This document shows positions 1-8,654 of a stretch of DNA of 64,000 nucleotides, piece by piece. The stretch is from assembly GCF_948329825.1 (NCBI RefSeq), contig NZ_CAOJCM010000001.1:124001-188000 (forward strand), read 5' to 3'. Below the pieces are notes generated by a model that saw only the letters and a list, made by a program, of their open reading frames with translations, had not been told where the DNA came from and made no database searches. The position numbers were made by a program, and so were the translations under genes. This stretch comes from Paenibacillus sp. JJ-100 (lineage in GTDB: Bacteria > Bacillota > Bacilli > Paenibacillales > Paenibacillaceae). Position 1 is the stretch's first letter, and each line of letters starts with the position of its first letter.

Positions 1-259
1 TATGGCGCTTGAAAAGGTTAAATTTGCCAAGGTATATCTGTATCTGATTCTATTCCCAATTTATTTGTTGTCTTGGTACCCAATCACGTTTTATGCGTTC
101 TTCACGCAGAACAACAAACAGTGGAGCCACACGCAACATACACGAGTTGTGCGTCTGGACGAAGTGCAGAGCAAGCAAGGGTAGTTTTTGGTAGATCAAT
201 TCATAAAACGTATGGTTATAAGGGATGTCTTCTTTATTTAAAAAATACGTGTTGATGTG

Positions 260-288
260 TTGACAACAACTATCTTGAGTGTTATAGT
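260..288 (+). promoter_or_regulatory. SigA-type promoter of the infC operon
   Basis: TTGACA (260-265) and TATAGT (283-288) are separated by 17 bases. Transcription would start near 295 and run through the leader into infC. No coding sequence is supported in 1-294. Confidence 0.75.
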
Positions 289-294
289 ATTCAA

Positions 295-470
295 GTGTGT
301 TAAACAAATAGCAAGTGGAATCACAAGTAGAAGTCCGACTTCTCACCTGTCCGACATCAGTTGGCTGGTCAACGATCCCAATAATTTATGAAGTGTATAC
401 TCATGAAGAATTGTGTTGATTACAGGGATGTCGGTAGCTTAACCGGCATCCCTTTTATTTTTTTGTTACA
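295..470 (+). ncRNA. L20-type autoregulatory leader of infC-rpmI-rplT
   Basis: The transcribed leader between the promoter and infC ends in an intrinsic terminator and contains CCGACATC near 350, which can pair alternatively with the left arm of that terminator. This matches the Firmicutes L20 leader, where excess ribosomal protein L20 binds the leader and promotes premature termination. The family assignment is from position and architecture and was not checked against a covariance model. Confidence 0.65.
425..465 (+). terminator. Leader terminator upstream of infC
   Basis: An 11-bp stem (GGGATGTCGGT with ACCGGCATCCC) is followed by a T-rich tail. It lies between the promoter and infC, so it acts as an attenuator rather than as the end of an upstream gene. 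Confidence 0.85.
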
Positions 471-502
471 AGATATTCAAAATGACCTGGAGGTGGACGG
501 CT

Positions 503-1012
503 ATTAGTAAAGATCACATGATTAATGACGAGATTCGGGCGAAGGAAGTACGCCTTGTCGGAGCTGAAGGAGAACAAATCGGGATTACTCCCATTCGTGA
601 AGCACTTCAAATGGCAGTGGACCTGAACTTGGACCTAGTCAATGTGGCCCCACAGGCTAAACCGCCGGTGTGCCGCATCATGGACTACGGAAAATTCCGC
701 TATGAGCAGCAAAAGAAAGAAAAAGAAGCCCGTAAGAACCAGAAAGTTGTCGACATTAAAGAAGTATGGTTCCGTTCCAATATTGAGGAGCACGATTATC
801 AAACGAAGCTTCGTAATGTAATTAAGTTTTTGAAAGAAGGCGACAAAGTAAAATGCTCTGTTCGCTATCGCGGACGTGAGATTGCGCATGCCGCTATTGG
901 TCAAAAGATTTTGGAACGCGTCAAGACTGAAGTTGAAGAACTTTGCTCCGTTGAGCGCCAACCAAAACTTGAAGGCCGCAGTATGATTATGATTCTGGCT
1001 CCTAAAGCCTGA
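503..1012 (+). CDS. infC: Translation initiation factor IF-3
   Basis: IF-3 binds the 30S subunit, blocks premature 50S joining and proofreads initiator tRNA and start codon. The protein has the usual two-domain layout, with the N-terminal NDEIRAKEVRLV segment and the C-terminal RYRGREIAH region, and is 169 residues long. The start is placed at ATT (503), because GGAGG at 489-493 sits 9 bases upstream of it. An in-frame ATG at 482 lies before this ribosome binding site and has none of its own. The AUU start is the known device by which IF-3 represses its own synthesis in other bacteria. It is followed after 24 bases by rpmI. Confidence 0.93.
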   Translation: MSKDHMINDEIRAKEVRLVGAEGEQIGITPIREALQMAVDLNLDLVNVAPQAKPPVCRIMDYGKFRYEQQKKEKEARKNQKVVDIKEVWFRSNIEEHDYQTKLRNVIKFLKEGDKVKCSVRYRGREIAHAAIGQKILERVKTEVEELCSVERQPKLEGRSMIMILAPKA

Positions 1013-1036
1013 TAACATTGAAGGAGGAAACACAAC

Positions 1037-1237
1037 ATGCCTAAAATGAAAACACACAGCAGTTTAAAAGGACGCTTCAAAATTACCGGTTCTGGTAAAG
1101 TCCTTCGTTACAAAGCACACAAAAACCACTTGCTTTCCCACAAATCTAAACGTGCTAAGCGCGTTCTGAACGGTAACCCGGTAATGGCAGCAGGTGACGT
1201 AAGACGTTTGAAACAAGGTTTGGCTAACTTGAAATAG
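1037..1237 (+). CDS. rpmI: 50S ribosomal protein L35
   Basis: This 66-residue basic protein begins MPKMKTHSSLKGRFKITGSG, typical of bacterial L35, and is a component of the large ribosomal subunit. AAGGAGG lies just upstream of the ATG. It is the middle gene of the conserved infC-rpmI-rplT operon and would be co-regulated by L20 through the leader. Confidence 0.97.
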   Translation: MPKMKTHSSLKGRFKITGSGKVLRYKAHKNHLLSHKSKRAKRVLNGNPVMAAGDVRRLKQGLANLK

Positions 1238-1315
1238 TACATCTGTATGGGGGATCGGCTCAGGCCGTACACATATTACGGATACATTTAATATTTATTT
1301 GGGAGGTTCTTAAAT

Positions 1316-1675
1316 ATGGCAAGAGTAAAAGGCGGTTTTGTAGTACGTCGTCGTCATAAAAAGGTTTTGAAACTGGCAAAGGGTTATTTCGGTTCCAAAC
1401 ACCGCATTTTTAAAACAGCTAATGAGCAAGTAATGAAATCTTTGGTTTACGCATACCGTGACCGTCGCAACACAAAACGTAACTTCCGCAGACTGTGGAT
1501 CGTTCGTATCAATGCTGCAGCACGTCAAAACGGATTGTCTTACAACAAACTGATTCATGGATTGAAACTTGCTGGAGTAGACATGAACCGTAAAATGTTG
1601 GCTGATCTGGCCGTTAACGACATCAACGCGTTCAACTCTTTGGCAACTGTAGCTAAAGGTAAAATCAACGCTTAA
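1316..1675 (+). CDS. rplT: 50S ribosomal protein L20
   Basis: This 119-residue protein has the L20 signature ([20 protein letters not shown] near the N-terminus, then [17 protein letters not shown]). L20 nucleates assembly of the large subunit on 23S rRNA and is the presumed repressor of its own operon. GGGAGG precedes the ATG by 8 bases. A strong intrinsic terminator follows. Confidence 0.97.
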   Translation: MARVKGGFVVRRRHKKVLKLAKGYFGSKHRIFKTANEQVMKSLVYAYRDRRNTKRNFRRLWIVRINAAARQNGLSYNKLIHGLKLAGVDMNRKMLADLAVNDINAFNSLATVAKGKINA

Positions 1676-1688
1676 ATCTGTATTTGCA

Positions 1689-1715
1689 AGCCGCCGTACT
1701 ATGGCGGCTTTTTTT
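1689..1715 (+). terminator. Terminator of infC-rpmI-rplT
   Basis: AGCCGCC pairs with GGCGGCT around a 6-7 base loop and is followed by seven T residues. Confidence 0.9.
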
Positions 1716-2033
1716 ACGGAATGAAGAATAAGAATTTCATAGATAGACATCCTAGGCAAAACGTAGCAGCTTGAAATGAAATCTGACTGTGACTGCCGTT
1801 TGGTGAATTAAAATCAATGCTAATACATAAAATACGAACGGTGAAATAGTGCAAACAAAATGAGACTCCGGATCAGAAAATGGGATTTTGAGTAATGTTT
1901 TTGTTACACAACTTCACACAACTGTGACGTTACCCTGTTAAAACGTTGAATTGTTAAGCGCTTTCGACAAAAAAACCGAAAAAATAAATGGGCTTTGGCG
2001 ATTATATATCTGGATTTTAACACTGGTTGATTG

Positions 2034-2095
2034 TATAATCACCTCTAGTAGGTCAGTCCTAAATTTTTCTTTTCGGGTCATAATGTTCGGTTTTT
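2034..2095 (+). promoter_or_regulatory. Putative -10 element and PurR box upstream of nupN
   Basis: TATAAT (2034-2039) has no good -35. Downstream at 2082-2094, AATGTTCGGTTTT is the exact reverse complement of the Bacillus PurBox consensus AWWWCCGAACWWT. A second, one-mismatch box (AAAACCGAAAAAT) lies near 1971-1983. The spacing between them is longer than in classical paired PurBoxes. The rest of 1718-2244 shows no gene, and no purine-riboswitch core was seen. Confidence 0.55.
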
Positions 2096-2244
2096 CGACA
2101 GATAAACGGAAGTTGTGTAGATAAGAATGAGCTTTTCATTTCAATAACCCATACATTCTGCTTCTCACCTTACTTGCTATCTGTTGATCCTTACCATGCA
2201 GACAAGATTTGAAAGGGACATATTATTAAGGGGGAAAAAGAGAA

Positions 2245-3285
2245 ATGAAGAAAATGCTTAGCATGTCTCTCGTGATGTTGCTGGCAGTATCGGTTATGCT
2301 CGCAGGATGCGGAAGCAAACCGAAAGAAGAAACGAATGCCGGAGGAGACAACGGTGGAACATCCACTGAAGCGAAATCCGACCTCAAAATCGGTATGGTT
2401 ACTGACGTAGGCGGCGTTAACGACAAGTCCTTTAACCAATCCGCTTGGGAAGCTCATCAAGCAACGGAAGCTGAAGCAGGTGTAGAAGTTAAATACTTGC
2501 AAAGTAAATCCGACGAAGAGTACATTCCAAACCTAAACGAATTTGTTAAAAATGGATATGATCTGACTTGGGGTATCGGTTTCCAATTGGCAGATGCCAT
2601 CAAAAAAGTAGCTGAGCAAAATCCTGATTCCAAACTGGCGATTATTGACAGTGTAGTGGATTTACCTAACGTAAAATCCGTAACATTCGCTGAAGAAGAA
2701 GGCTCTTTCTTGGTTGGCGTTGTTGCTGGCCTGACAACAAAAACAAACAAAGTTGGTTTCGTTGGTGGTATGGAAGGTCCGCTGATCAAAAAGTTTGAAG
2801 TAGGCTTCAGAGAGGGCGTTAAGGCAGTAAATCCTAATGCTGAATTCATCTCAAACTACACAGGTGCTTTCGATAAGCCTGACCTGGGTAAAGCAGCAGC
2901 AGCGACAATGTACAACAAAGGTGTAGACATCATATTCCACGCTTCCGGTGCAACGGGTAATGGTGTGTTCAACGAAGCAATTGCTCGTAAGAAGCAAGGT
3001 CAAGATATATGGGTAATCGGTGTAGACAAAGACCAATCTCTGGAGTTTGGTGATGATGTAACATTGACTTCCATGATCAAGAAAGTAGATGAAGCAGTTA
3101 AACGCGTGAACAAAGAAGTCGTTGACGGTTCCTTCAAAGGCGGTTCCGAGAATCTGACGCTGAAAGAAAACGGCGTAGGTATTGCAGAAACTTCTACTAA
3201 AAATGTGAAACCTGACGTTTTGACTAAAGTTGAAGAATATAAAGAAAAAATTATTAACGGCGAGATCAAAGTGCCTACAGAGTAA
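2245..3285 (+). CDS. nupN: BMP-family nucleoside-binding lipoprotein
   Basis: This is the extracytoplasmic substrate-binding subunit of an ABC importer. The signal peptide ends in lipobox LAGC (Cys about residue 22), followed by a short linker and a PnrA/Med-type binding fold with the family hallmark DVGGVNDKSFNQSAWEA near residue 55. The 346-residue length is normal. GGGGG lies upstream of the ATG. Directly downstream are one ATPase and two permeases, matching nupNOPQ (yufNOPQ) of Bacillus subtilis, a guanosine/nucleoside importer. Substrate is inferred from family and context. The upstream PurBox agrees with purine control. Confidence 0.87.
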   Translation: MKKMLSMSLVMLLAVSVMLAGCGSKPKEETNAGGDNGGTSTEAKSDLKIGMVTDVGGVNDKSFNQSAWEAHQATEAEAGVEVKYLQSKSDEEYIPNLNEFVKNGYDLTWGIGFQLADAIKKVAEQNPDSKLAIIDSVVDLPNVKSVTFAEEEGSFLVGVVAGLTTKTNKVGFVGGMEGPLIKKFEVGFREGVKAVNPNAEFISNYTGAFDKPDLGKAAAATMYNKGVDIIFHASGATGNGVFNEAIARKKQGQDIWVIGVDKDQSLEFGDDVTLTSMIKKVDEAVKRVNKEVVDGSFKGGSENLTLKENGVGIAETSTKNVKPDVLTKVEEYKEKIINGEIKVPTE

Positions 3286-3415
3286 TAACGTAGAAAAATT
3301 GAATCTGCTGTAAATCATCATTGGGCCGGTCTTGACCGGCCTTGTGATTGTAAACAAAGGAACATTTGATCAAGCTATCATAACATTTGTACAGGTAGGT
3401 AAATTGTGCAGTAAC

Positions 3416-3438
3416 GCTCCGGTAGGAGCTTTTCTTTC
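3416..3438 (+). terminator. Weak intercistronic hairpin with T-rich tail
   Basis: GCTCC-GGTA-GGAGC is followed by TTTTCTTT between the binding-protein gene and the ATPase gene. A partial terminator here would make the binding protein more abundant than the membrane components, as is common for importers. A second palindrome, GGCCGGTCTTGACCGGCC (about 3324-3341), has no T-run. Confidence 0.5.
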
Positions 3439-3478
3439 GTTTGCGGAACCACATTATATCAGTTATAAGGGTGATTAC

Positions 3479-5017
3479 ATGGGTGCAGCAACCCCCGTCG
3501 TTGAGTTGAAACAAATAACGAAGCGTTTCCCAGGCATTGTTGCCAACGACGCTATCAGCCTTCAGCTTCGTAAAGGTGAGATTCATGCCTTACTGGGTGA
3601 AAACGGTGCTGGTAAGTCAACATTGATGAACATAGTTTTTGGTCTCTACCAGCCGGATGAAGGTTCCATTGAAGTGAATGGTAAACCTGTCATCATCGAC
3701 AGCCCAAACCGGGCAATCGATCTTGGCATCGGTATGGTGCATCAGCACTTTAAGCTTGTACAGCCGTTTACGGTAACAGAGAACATTATTTTGGGATCCG
3801 AGCCTAAGAAGGGTCTTAATATTAACTATAAAAAGGCCGCTGCTGAAGTACAACGTTTGTCCGAGCAGTATGGACTCAAAGTCAATCCGCATGCTAAAAT
3901 TCATGATATTTCCGTGGGTATGCAGCAGCGTGTTGAGATTGTCAAAACATTGTATCGCGGTGCAGACATTCTGATCTTTGATGAGCCAACAGCGGTGCTT
4001 ACACCACAAGAGATCAAAGAACTGATGGTGATCATGAAAAAACTTGTAGCAGAGGGCAAGTCGATTATTCTGATTACGCATAAGTTGAAAGAAATTATGG
4101 AGATTTCGGATACAGTAACGATTATTCGTCGTGGTAAAGTCATTGATTCCGTCAAAACATCAGAAACAAACCCGAATGAACTGGCAGAAAAGATGGTTGG
4201 ACGTACTGTTACGTTTAAAGTGGATAAGAAGCCTGCAACGCCTGAAGCGAACGTGCTTGAGGTGAGTAAGTTGACGGTCAAAAACAAAGAAGGCATCGCA
4301 GTTCTGAACAATTTGAACTTGAATGTGCGTGCTGGTGAGATTGTTGGCATTGCGGGCGTTGACGGAAATGGACAAAGTGAATTGATTGAAGCTCTTACAG
4401 GTCTACGCAAAGTGGACAGCGGATCGATTCGCTTGCAAGGCAATGAGCTCTCCAACCATTCCCCTCGACATATTTCAGAGGCGGGAATTGCTCACATTCC
4501 AGAAGATAGACATAAACATGGACTTGTACTGGATTTTTCAGTGAGCGAAAATATTGTTTTGGAATCTTATTATAAAGAACCTTACACTCGGAAGGGTTTC
4601 CTGAACTTTGATGCAATAAAAAAACAGGCCAAGCGGCTTGTTGAAGCATTCGACGTACGTACGCCTAGCATTGAAACTAAAGCGCGTTCTCTTTCAGGAG
4701 GGAATCAGCAGAAAGCAATTATCGCCCGTGAGGTGGATAAAAACCCTGAATTGCTGATTGCAGCCCAACCGACTCGTGGTTTGGACGTTGGAGCGATCGA
4801 GTTCGTGCAAAAGCAATTGATAGCGCAGCGTGATCAGGGTAAAGCTGTTCTGCTCATTTCATTTGAACTGGATGAGATCATGAATGTTTCGGACCGTATA
4901 GCGGTTATCTACGAAGGGCAGATCGTAGGTGAGGTGCTGCCGGAAGAAACCAATGACAGGGAGCTCGGCTTGATGATGGCGGGCAGCACCCAAAAGAGAG
5001 GTACTGCGCATGAATAA
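3479..5017 (+). CDS. nupO: Nucleoside ABC importer, duplicated ATPase subunit
   Basis: This protein carries two fused ABC nucleotide-binding domains, as in sugar and BMP-type nucleoside importers. The first has Walker A GENGAGKST, signature SVGMQQRVEI and Walker B ILIFDEPTAVLTP. The second has degenerate Walker A GVDGNGQSE, signature LSGGNQQKAI and Walker B region LLIAAQPTRGLD, where D-E is replaced by A-Q as usual for the second half of this family. The ATG at 3479 is chosen because AAGGGTG precedes it; the open frame extends upstream to 3332 but lacks similarity there. The 3' end overlaps the next gene by 8 bases. Confidence 0.88.
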   Translation: MGAATPVVELKQITKRFPGIVANDAISLQLRKGEIHALLGENGAGKSTLMNIVFGLYQPDEGSIEVNGKPVIIDSPNRAIDLGIGMVHQHFKLVQPFTVTENIILGSEPKKGLNINYKKAAAEVQRLSEQYGLKVNPHAKIHDISVGMQQRVEIVKTLYRGADILIFDEPTAVLTPQEIKELMVIMKKLVAEGKSIILITHKLKEIMEISDTVTIIRRGKVIDSVKTSETNPNELAEKMVGRTVTFKVDKKPATPEANVLEVSKLTVKNKEGIAVLNNLNLNVRAGEIVGIAGVDGNGQSELIEALTGLRKVDSGSIRLQGNELSNHSPRHISEAGIAHIPEDRHKHGLVLDFSVSENIVLESYYKEPYTRKGFLNFDAIKKQAKRLVEAFDVRTPSIETKARSLSGGNQQKAIIAREVDKNPELLIAAQPTRGLDVGAIEFVQKQLIAQRDQGKAVLLISFELDEIMNVSDRIAVIYEGQIVGEVLPEETNDRELGLMMAGSTQKRGTAHE

Positions 5018-6089
5018 AGTTTTAAAATGGTTTACACGCGATTCATTTATCTTGCCGATTGTGGCGATTTTGATGGGTCTCGTTCTCGGCGGAATTGTTA
5101 TGCTGGTCGGCGGTTATAACCCGCTCGAGGCATATAGCGCATTATTTAAAAAGGTATTTGGTGATATGTACAACTTCGGTGAAGCTGTAAGGGAAATGAC
5201 TCCGCTCATTATGACGGGGCTTGCATTTGCCTTTGCTGCTCGCGCCGGACTGTTTAATATCGGGGGAGAAGGACAGTTTCTCGTAGGGATGACAGCGGCT
5301 ACCTTTGTTGGTGTTAAATTTGCAGGTTTGCCAATCTATATTCACGCACCGCTAGCTTTAATTGCGGGAGCGGTATTTGGCGGGCTTTGGGCTGCGATTG
5401 CAGGTTATTTGAAGGCAACTCGTGGAGTAAACGAAGTCATCAGCAGTATTATGCTGAACTGGATCGGGTTATATTTAGCTAATCTGATTGTTAGGCAGTT
5501 TCTTCTGCTGCAGGGTGAAAATCGCTCTGTAAATATTAGCGACTCTGCTTCGATCAGTCTGACTTGGCTTTCTGAATTGATGGGTAATTCCCGAGTTCAC
5601 TTGGGAACTTTGATTGCAATTGTTATAGCTGTACTGTTTTATATTTACATGTGGAAAACCAAACAGGGCTTCGAGATTCGTGCTGTAGGTTATAACCCGA
5701 ATGCAGCAGAATATGCGGGTATGCATGTTAACCGGAATATTGTCAAAGCGATGTTTATAAGTGGTATGCTTGCAGGTCTCGGCGGGGCGTTCCAGGTACT
5801 TGGAGTGTTTCAATACCAAACGGTAATGTCAGGCTCGCCAGGTACTGGTTTTGACGGTATTGCGGTTGCCTTGATCGGTCTGAATCATCCGTTTGGAGTG
5901 CTGCTCGGTGCGCTGCTCTTTGGTACGCTCACATACGGTTCAGCAGGTATGAGCTTTGCTGCGGATGTACCACCTGAGATTATTCGGATTGTCATCGGTT
6001 CGATTATCTTCTTCATTGCTGCACAAGGCATCGTGCGCTGGGTACTTAAACCGTTCTATTCCAAGCGCAAGAAAGAGAAGGTGTTGTAG
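5010..6089 (+). CDS. nupP: Nucleoside ABC importer permease 1
   Basis: This 359-residue polytopic membrane protein belongs to the BPD_transp_2 family. It starts with a basic segment and a first membrane helix (PIVAILMGLVLGGIVMLVGG), has about nine further hydrophobic segments, and ends in a basic cytoplasmic tail (FYSKRKKEKVL). It forms the translocation pore with the next gene product. It is translationally coupled at both ends: the ATG lies inside the ATPase gene and its stop abuts the next ATG. Confidence 0.88.
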   Translation: MNKVLKWFTRDSFILPIVAILMGLVLGGIVMLVGGYNPLEAYSALFKKVFGDMYNFGEAVREMTPLIMTGLAFAFAARAGLFNIGGEGQFLVGMTAATFVGVKFAGLPIYIHAPLALIAGAVFGGLWAAIAGYLKATRGVNEVISSIMLNWIGLYLANLIVRQFLLLQGENRSVNISDSASISLTWLSELMGNSRVHLGTLIAIVIAVLFYIYMWKTKQGFEIRAVGYNPNAAEYAGMHVNRNIVKAMFISGMLAGLGGAFQVLGVFQYQTVMSGSPGTGFDGIAVALIGLNHPFGVLLGALLFGTLTYGSAGMSFAADVPPEIIRIVIGSIIFFIAAQGIVRWVLKPFYSKRKKEKVL

Positions 6090-7052
6090 ATGGACTTGTT
6101 GACAATCGGGCAAATTATCAATACGACGCTTGTCTTTGCTACGGCATTGATTTTTGCTTCCCTCGGCGGGATTTTCTCGGAAAAATCAGGGGTGACGAAC
6201 CTCGGACTTGAAGGTTTCATGGTGTTTGGTGCTTTTGCAGCAGGTATCGGTGCTCACTATGCGCAAGAAGCGGGTATGGATGGTACAACATCAGCCTGGA
6301 TGGGGGTATTGCTTGCGATTGTTCTTGGTGTGCTTGTTTCACTTATCCATGCTGTGGCATCCATTACGTTTAAAGCGGATCAGATTATCAGTGGTATCGT
6401 AATTAACTTTTTGGCAGCAGGAAGTACATTGTATCTTGTAAAACTGCTGTTCGAAGGTTCGGGTGATTCACCTTTGGTACAGGGATTCAACAAATTTAAT
6501 GTGCCGTTTCTGGAAGATATTCCGTTGCTTGGAGAAGCATTTTTCAAAAATATGTATCCAACAACCTATCTGGCTATTTTGTTTGTTTTCCTGACCTATT
6601 ACATTTTGTTTAAAACACCGTTTGGCTTGCGTCTACGCTCTGTTGGTGAACATCCAAGTGCGGCAGATTCAGTGGGTGTTAAAGTGCGTCGTTATCGTTA
6701 TGTTGCGGTTATGATCAGTGGTGCGCTTGCAGCTATTGGTGGTGCAGCAATTACACTAACAACGACTGGCACATTCTCACACAATACGGTTTCCGGTCAA
6801 GGTTATATCGCCATTGCAGCAATGATCTTTGGTAAATGGAATCCGATCGGTGCTTTTGGTGCAGCTGTATTCTTCGGTTTCTCTCAAGCAATTCGGAACT
6901 ATGTGCAGCTGTTCGAATGGACACAAAGTATTCCCCAGGAAATTATCTACATGCTGCCTTATTTACTGACCCTTATTGTACTTGTAGCCGCTGTGGGACG
7001 CTCTTCTGCTCCTTCTGCACTCGGTGAACCGTATGATCCTGGTAAAAGATAA
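6090..7052 (+). CDS. nupQ: Nucleoside ABC importer permease 2
   Basis: The second BPD_transp_2 permease (320 residues) has the family motif FSEKSGVTNLGLEGFMVFGA near residue 29 and a conserved GLRLRSVGEHPSAADSVGV loop that contacts the ATPase. The ATG follows the preceding stop codon with no gap, and the operon ends 40 bases later at a terminator. It pairs with the 5010-6089 product. Confidence 0.88.
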   Translation: MDLLTIGQIINTTLVFATALIFASLGGIFSEKSGVTNLGLEGFMVFGAFAAGIGAHYAQEAGMDGTTSAWMGVLLAIVLGVLVSLIHAVASITFKADQIISGIVINFLAAGSTLYLVKLLFEGSGDSPLVQGFNKFNVPFLEDIPLLGEAFFKNMYPTTYLAILFVFLTYYILFKTPFGLRLRSVGEHPSAADSVGVKVRRYRYVAVMISGALAAIGGAAITLTTTGTFSHNTVSGQGYIAIAAMIFGKWNPIGAFGAAVFFGFSQAIRNYVQLFEWTQSIPQEIIYMLPYLLTLIVLVAAVGRSSAPSALGEPYDPGKR

Positions 7053-7091
7053 TAAAAGAATACTACAATTTCGTATGAACAAATGTTACTT

Positions 7092-7127
7092 AAAAGGTCC
7101 GCATCTATGCGGGCCTTTTTTGTTTTT
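7092..7127 (+). terminator. Terminator of the nucleoside importer operon
   Basis: AAAGGTCCGCAT pairs with ATGCGGGCCTTT across a short loop, and a T-rich tail follows. Confidence 0.88.
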
Positions 7128-7229
7128 CTCCGCTCAAAGTACCCAACTTTTTCGGTAGGGACAAAGAAACAGGCCAATCGAGTGGTGGACGAATACACTG
7201 TTTTGAATGATCCGAGGAGGAGGGATACA

Positions 7230-7604
7230 ATGAGAAAGCATGTTACGCGTACAGAAGCGATGAAACTTATAGGGAAAAATATTGTGGCGTTTAAAAAAGA
7301 TGGTACTCGGGTTACGGGGAAGTTATTGAAAGTATCAGGTGACAAACTGGTTCTCAAACGAATTGGCGGGAAAAAAGTACGTACCAAAGCAATTTTACCT
7401 CTAGTATTGTTTGACCTGCTAGCGATTGCCACATTGCCTTACGCCTACGGGCCAGGCCCGGGATTTGGCCCAGGTTATGGCCCAGGTCCGAAACATGGAT
7501 ATGGCCCAGGATATAGCCCGGGTTATGGTCCTGGACCAGGATACGGCCCAGGGCCAGGATACGGTCCTTATGGTCCTGGACCGCGACCTCCAGGATTTTT
7601 CTAG
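7230..7604 (+). CDS. Small protein with basic N-domain and Gly-Tyr-Gly-Pro repeat tail
   Basis: This 124-residue protein is not assigned to a named family. Residues 1-55 are basic and beta-rich (GKNIVAFKKDGTRVTGKLLKV), resembling a small SH3/Sm-like barrel. A short hydrophobic stretch follows (ILPLVLFDLLAIATLPYAY, about residues 53-72). The rest is built of GPGYGPGP-type units ending in PRPPGFF. Start at ATG 7230 is set by GGAGGAGGG just upstream. The tail suggests surface or spore-layer assembly, but this is inference. It converges with the GNAT gene with only 6 bases between stops and no terminator in the gap. Confidence 0.8.
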   Translation: MRKHVTRTEAMKLIGKNIVAFKKDGTRVTGKLLKVSGDKLVLKRIGGKKVRTKAILPLVLFDLLAIATLPYAYGPGPGFGPGYGPGPKHGYGPGYSPGYGPGPGYGPGPGYGPYGPGPRPPGFF

Positions 7605-7610
7605 AAGTAG

Positions 7611-8057
7611 CTAGAGTCTTTTTTCCATTTCATAGCAACGGCTGACCATAATATATCTGAGTACTTGATATCCATTTTTTTGATAAAATTCCGTTCCTTT
7701 GATGTTTCCTTCATCTACCATGACTTTGGACTTTTTGCAGCCCCGGGATACTGCGAAACTCTCTGCTCTCTGCAATAATGTCTGTCCGTGACGTTTGCGC
7801 TGCTCTCTCGTACTCACGGCCATCATATCCACATAGAGCAGCTCACCATGCATGAGAAAATGAATGAATGCGATAGCAGCTTGATCAGGCTCCGGTGAGA
7901 TTACAAAAGTCATGCCCCTGTTCATCCGCAGGGGTATTTCTTTGCGTATTTTATGGATTTCTTTCTCACTCATATGGGATAAAGGAACAAGCTGCGTGTC
8001 AATCAGTCTCATAATTGCACTGTCATCAAGTTTGGATGAACGCTGCCGAATAATCAT
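7611..8057 (-). CDS. GNAT-family N-acetyltransferase
   Basis: This 148-residue protein has the Gcn5-related fold. Beta-4 is ELLYVDMMAVSTREQRKRHGQTLLQRAESFA, in which QRKRHG is the acetyl-CoA pyrophosphate loop (Q/RxxGxG/A type). The C-terminal NIKGTEFYQKNGYQVL motif is also typical. The start at 8057 is chosen because AAAGGAGG precedes it by 6 bases; a longer frame upstream lacks a ribosome binding site. The substrate cannot be told from sequence. Confidence 0.85.
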   Translation of the reverse strand: MIIRQRSSKLDDSAIMRLIDTQLVPLSHMSEKEIHKIRKEIPLRMNRGMTFVISPEPDQAAIAFIHFLMHGELLYVDMMAVSTREQRKRHGQTLLQRAESFAVSRGCKKSKVMVDEGNIKGTEFYQKNGYQVLRYIMVSRCYEMEKRL

Positions 8058-8210
8058 GCGGAGCCTCCTTTCAGGACCGGTCGTGCGGCCTGTATATCCT
8101 ATGCCTGAAGCGAGATAAAAGGTGACTAGATGAAGGTCTGGGACTTGAGCAATTATAGATTGCAACGTTCAGTTAGAAGTTGCTCTGCACATTTTTATAA
8201 AAAACAGGTA

Positions 8211-8240
8211 TTGACTTATCGGTTAGAGGAATCATATAAT
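8211..8240 (+). promoter_or_regulatory. SigA-type promoter of the ilv operon
   Basis: TTGACT (8211-8216) and TATAAT (8235-8240) are separated by 18 bases, placing the transcription start near 8247 at the front of the T-box leader. Confidence 0.8.
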
Positions 8241-8246
8241 GTTCCT

Positions 8247-8610
8247 AACATTTAACGAGAATATTATATCGGCTATGAAGAGGACGAAGTTTTAAGGGCT
8301 CTTTTGCTCAGAGAGTGGATGGATTTGCTGAGACCACCACCATTACCCCTTATATACGAGCTCACCTCGGAGCTGTTTTCCTGAAAAGCACGAATCGTCA
8401 AATTCATGCGTATTAGGGAAAATCGCAAGTCTGCGTTATAGACAACAGGTATGGGAGACGACTATGTTCGTTTGGACATCGTTTTGTTATACCTGGTAAG
8501 GTCCGTGATTGCGAAATTTCGGACAAAGTTGGGTGGTACCACGGAAGCGATAACCTTTCGTCCCTCGCAAGCATGAACTTGTTTGCAGGGATGGAAGGTT
8601 TTTTTTGTAA
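8247..8610 (+). ncRNA. T-box leader (leucine specifier) upstream of ilvB
   Basis: The T-box sequence GGGTGGTACCACGG lies at 8531-8544. In the specifier region, GAGCTCACCTCGGAGC places CTC (Leu) at 8361-8363, as in the Bacillus ilv-leu leader. Uncharged tRNA-Leu would pair with CTC and with the T-box bulge to stabilise the antiterminator. The terminator follows at 8554-8606. Confidence 0.92.
8554..8606 (+). terminator. T-box terminator before ilvB
   Basis: A long stem (CCTTTCGTCCCTCGCAAGCA with TGTTTGCAGGGATGGAAGG) is followed by eight T residues. It is the off state of the leucine T-box. Confidence 0.9.
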
Positions 8611-8654
8611 CTTTGAATGTCAGAATGGTGTAAATTCCGAGGGGAGGATGACTG

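Noticed and set aside
50..346. Open frames on both strands in the first 350 bases
   Set aside because: They overlap the infC promoter and leader, lack ribosome binding sites and look like no protein.
2046..2244. Purine riboswitch upstream of nupN
   Set aside because: No conserved three-way-junction core was found; only the PurBox is supported.
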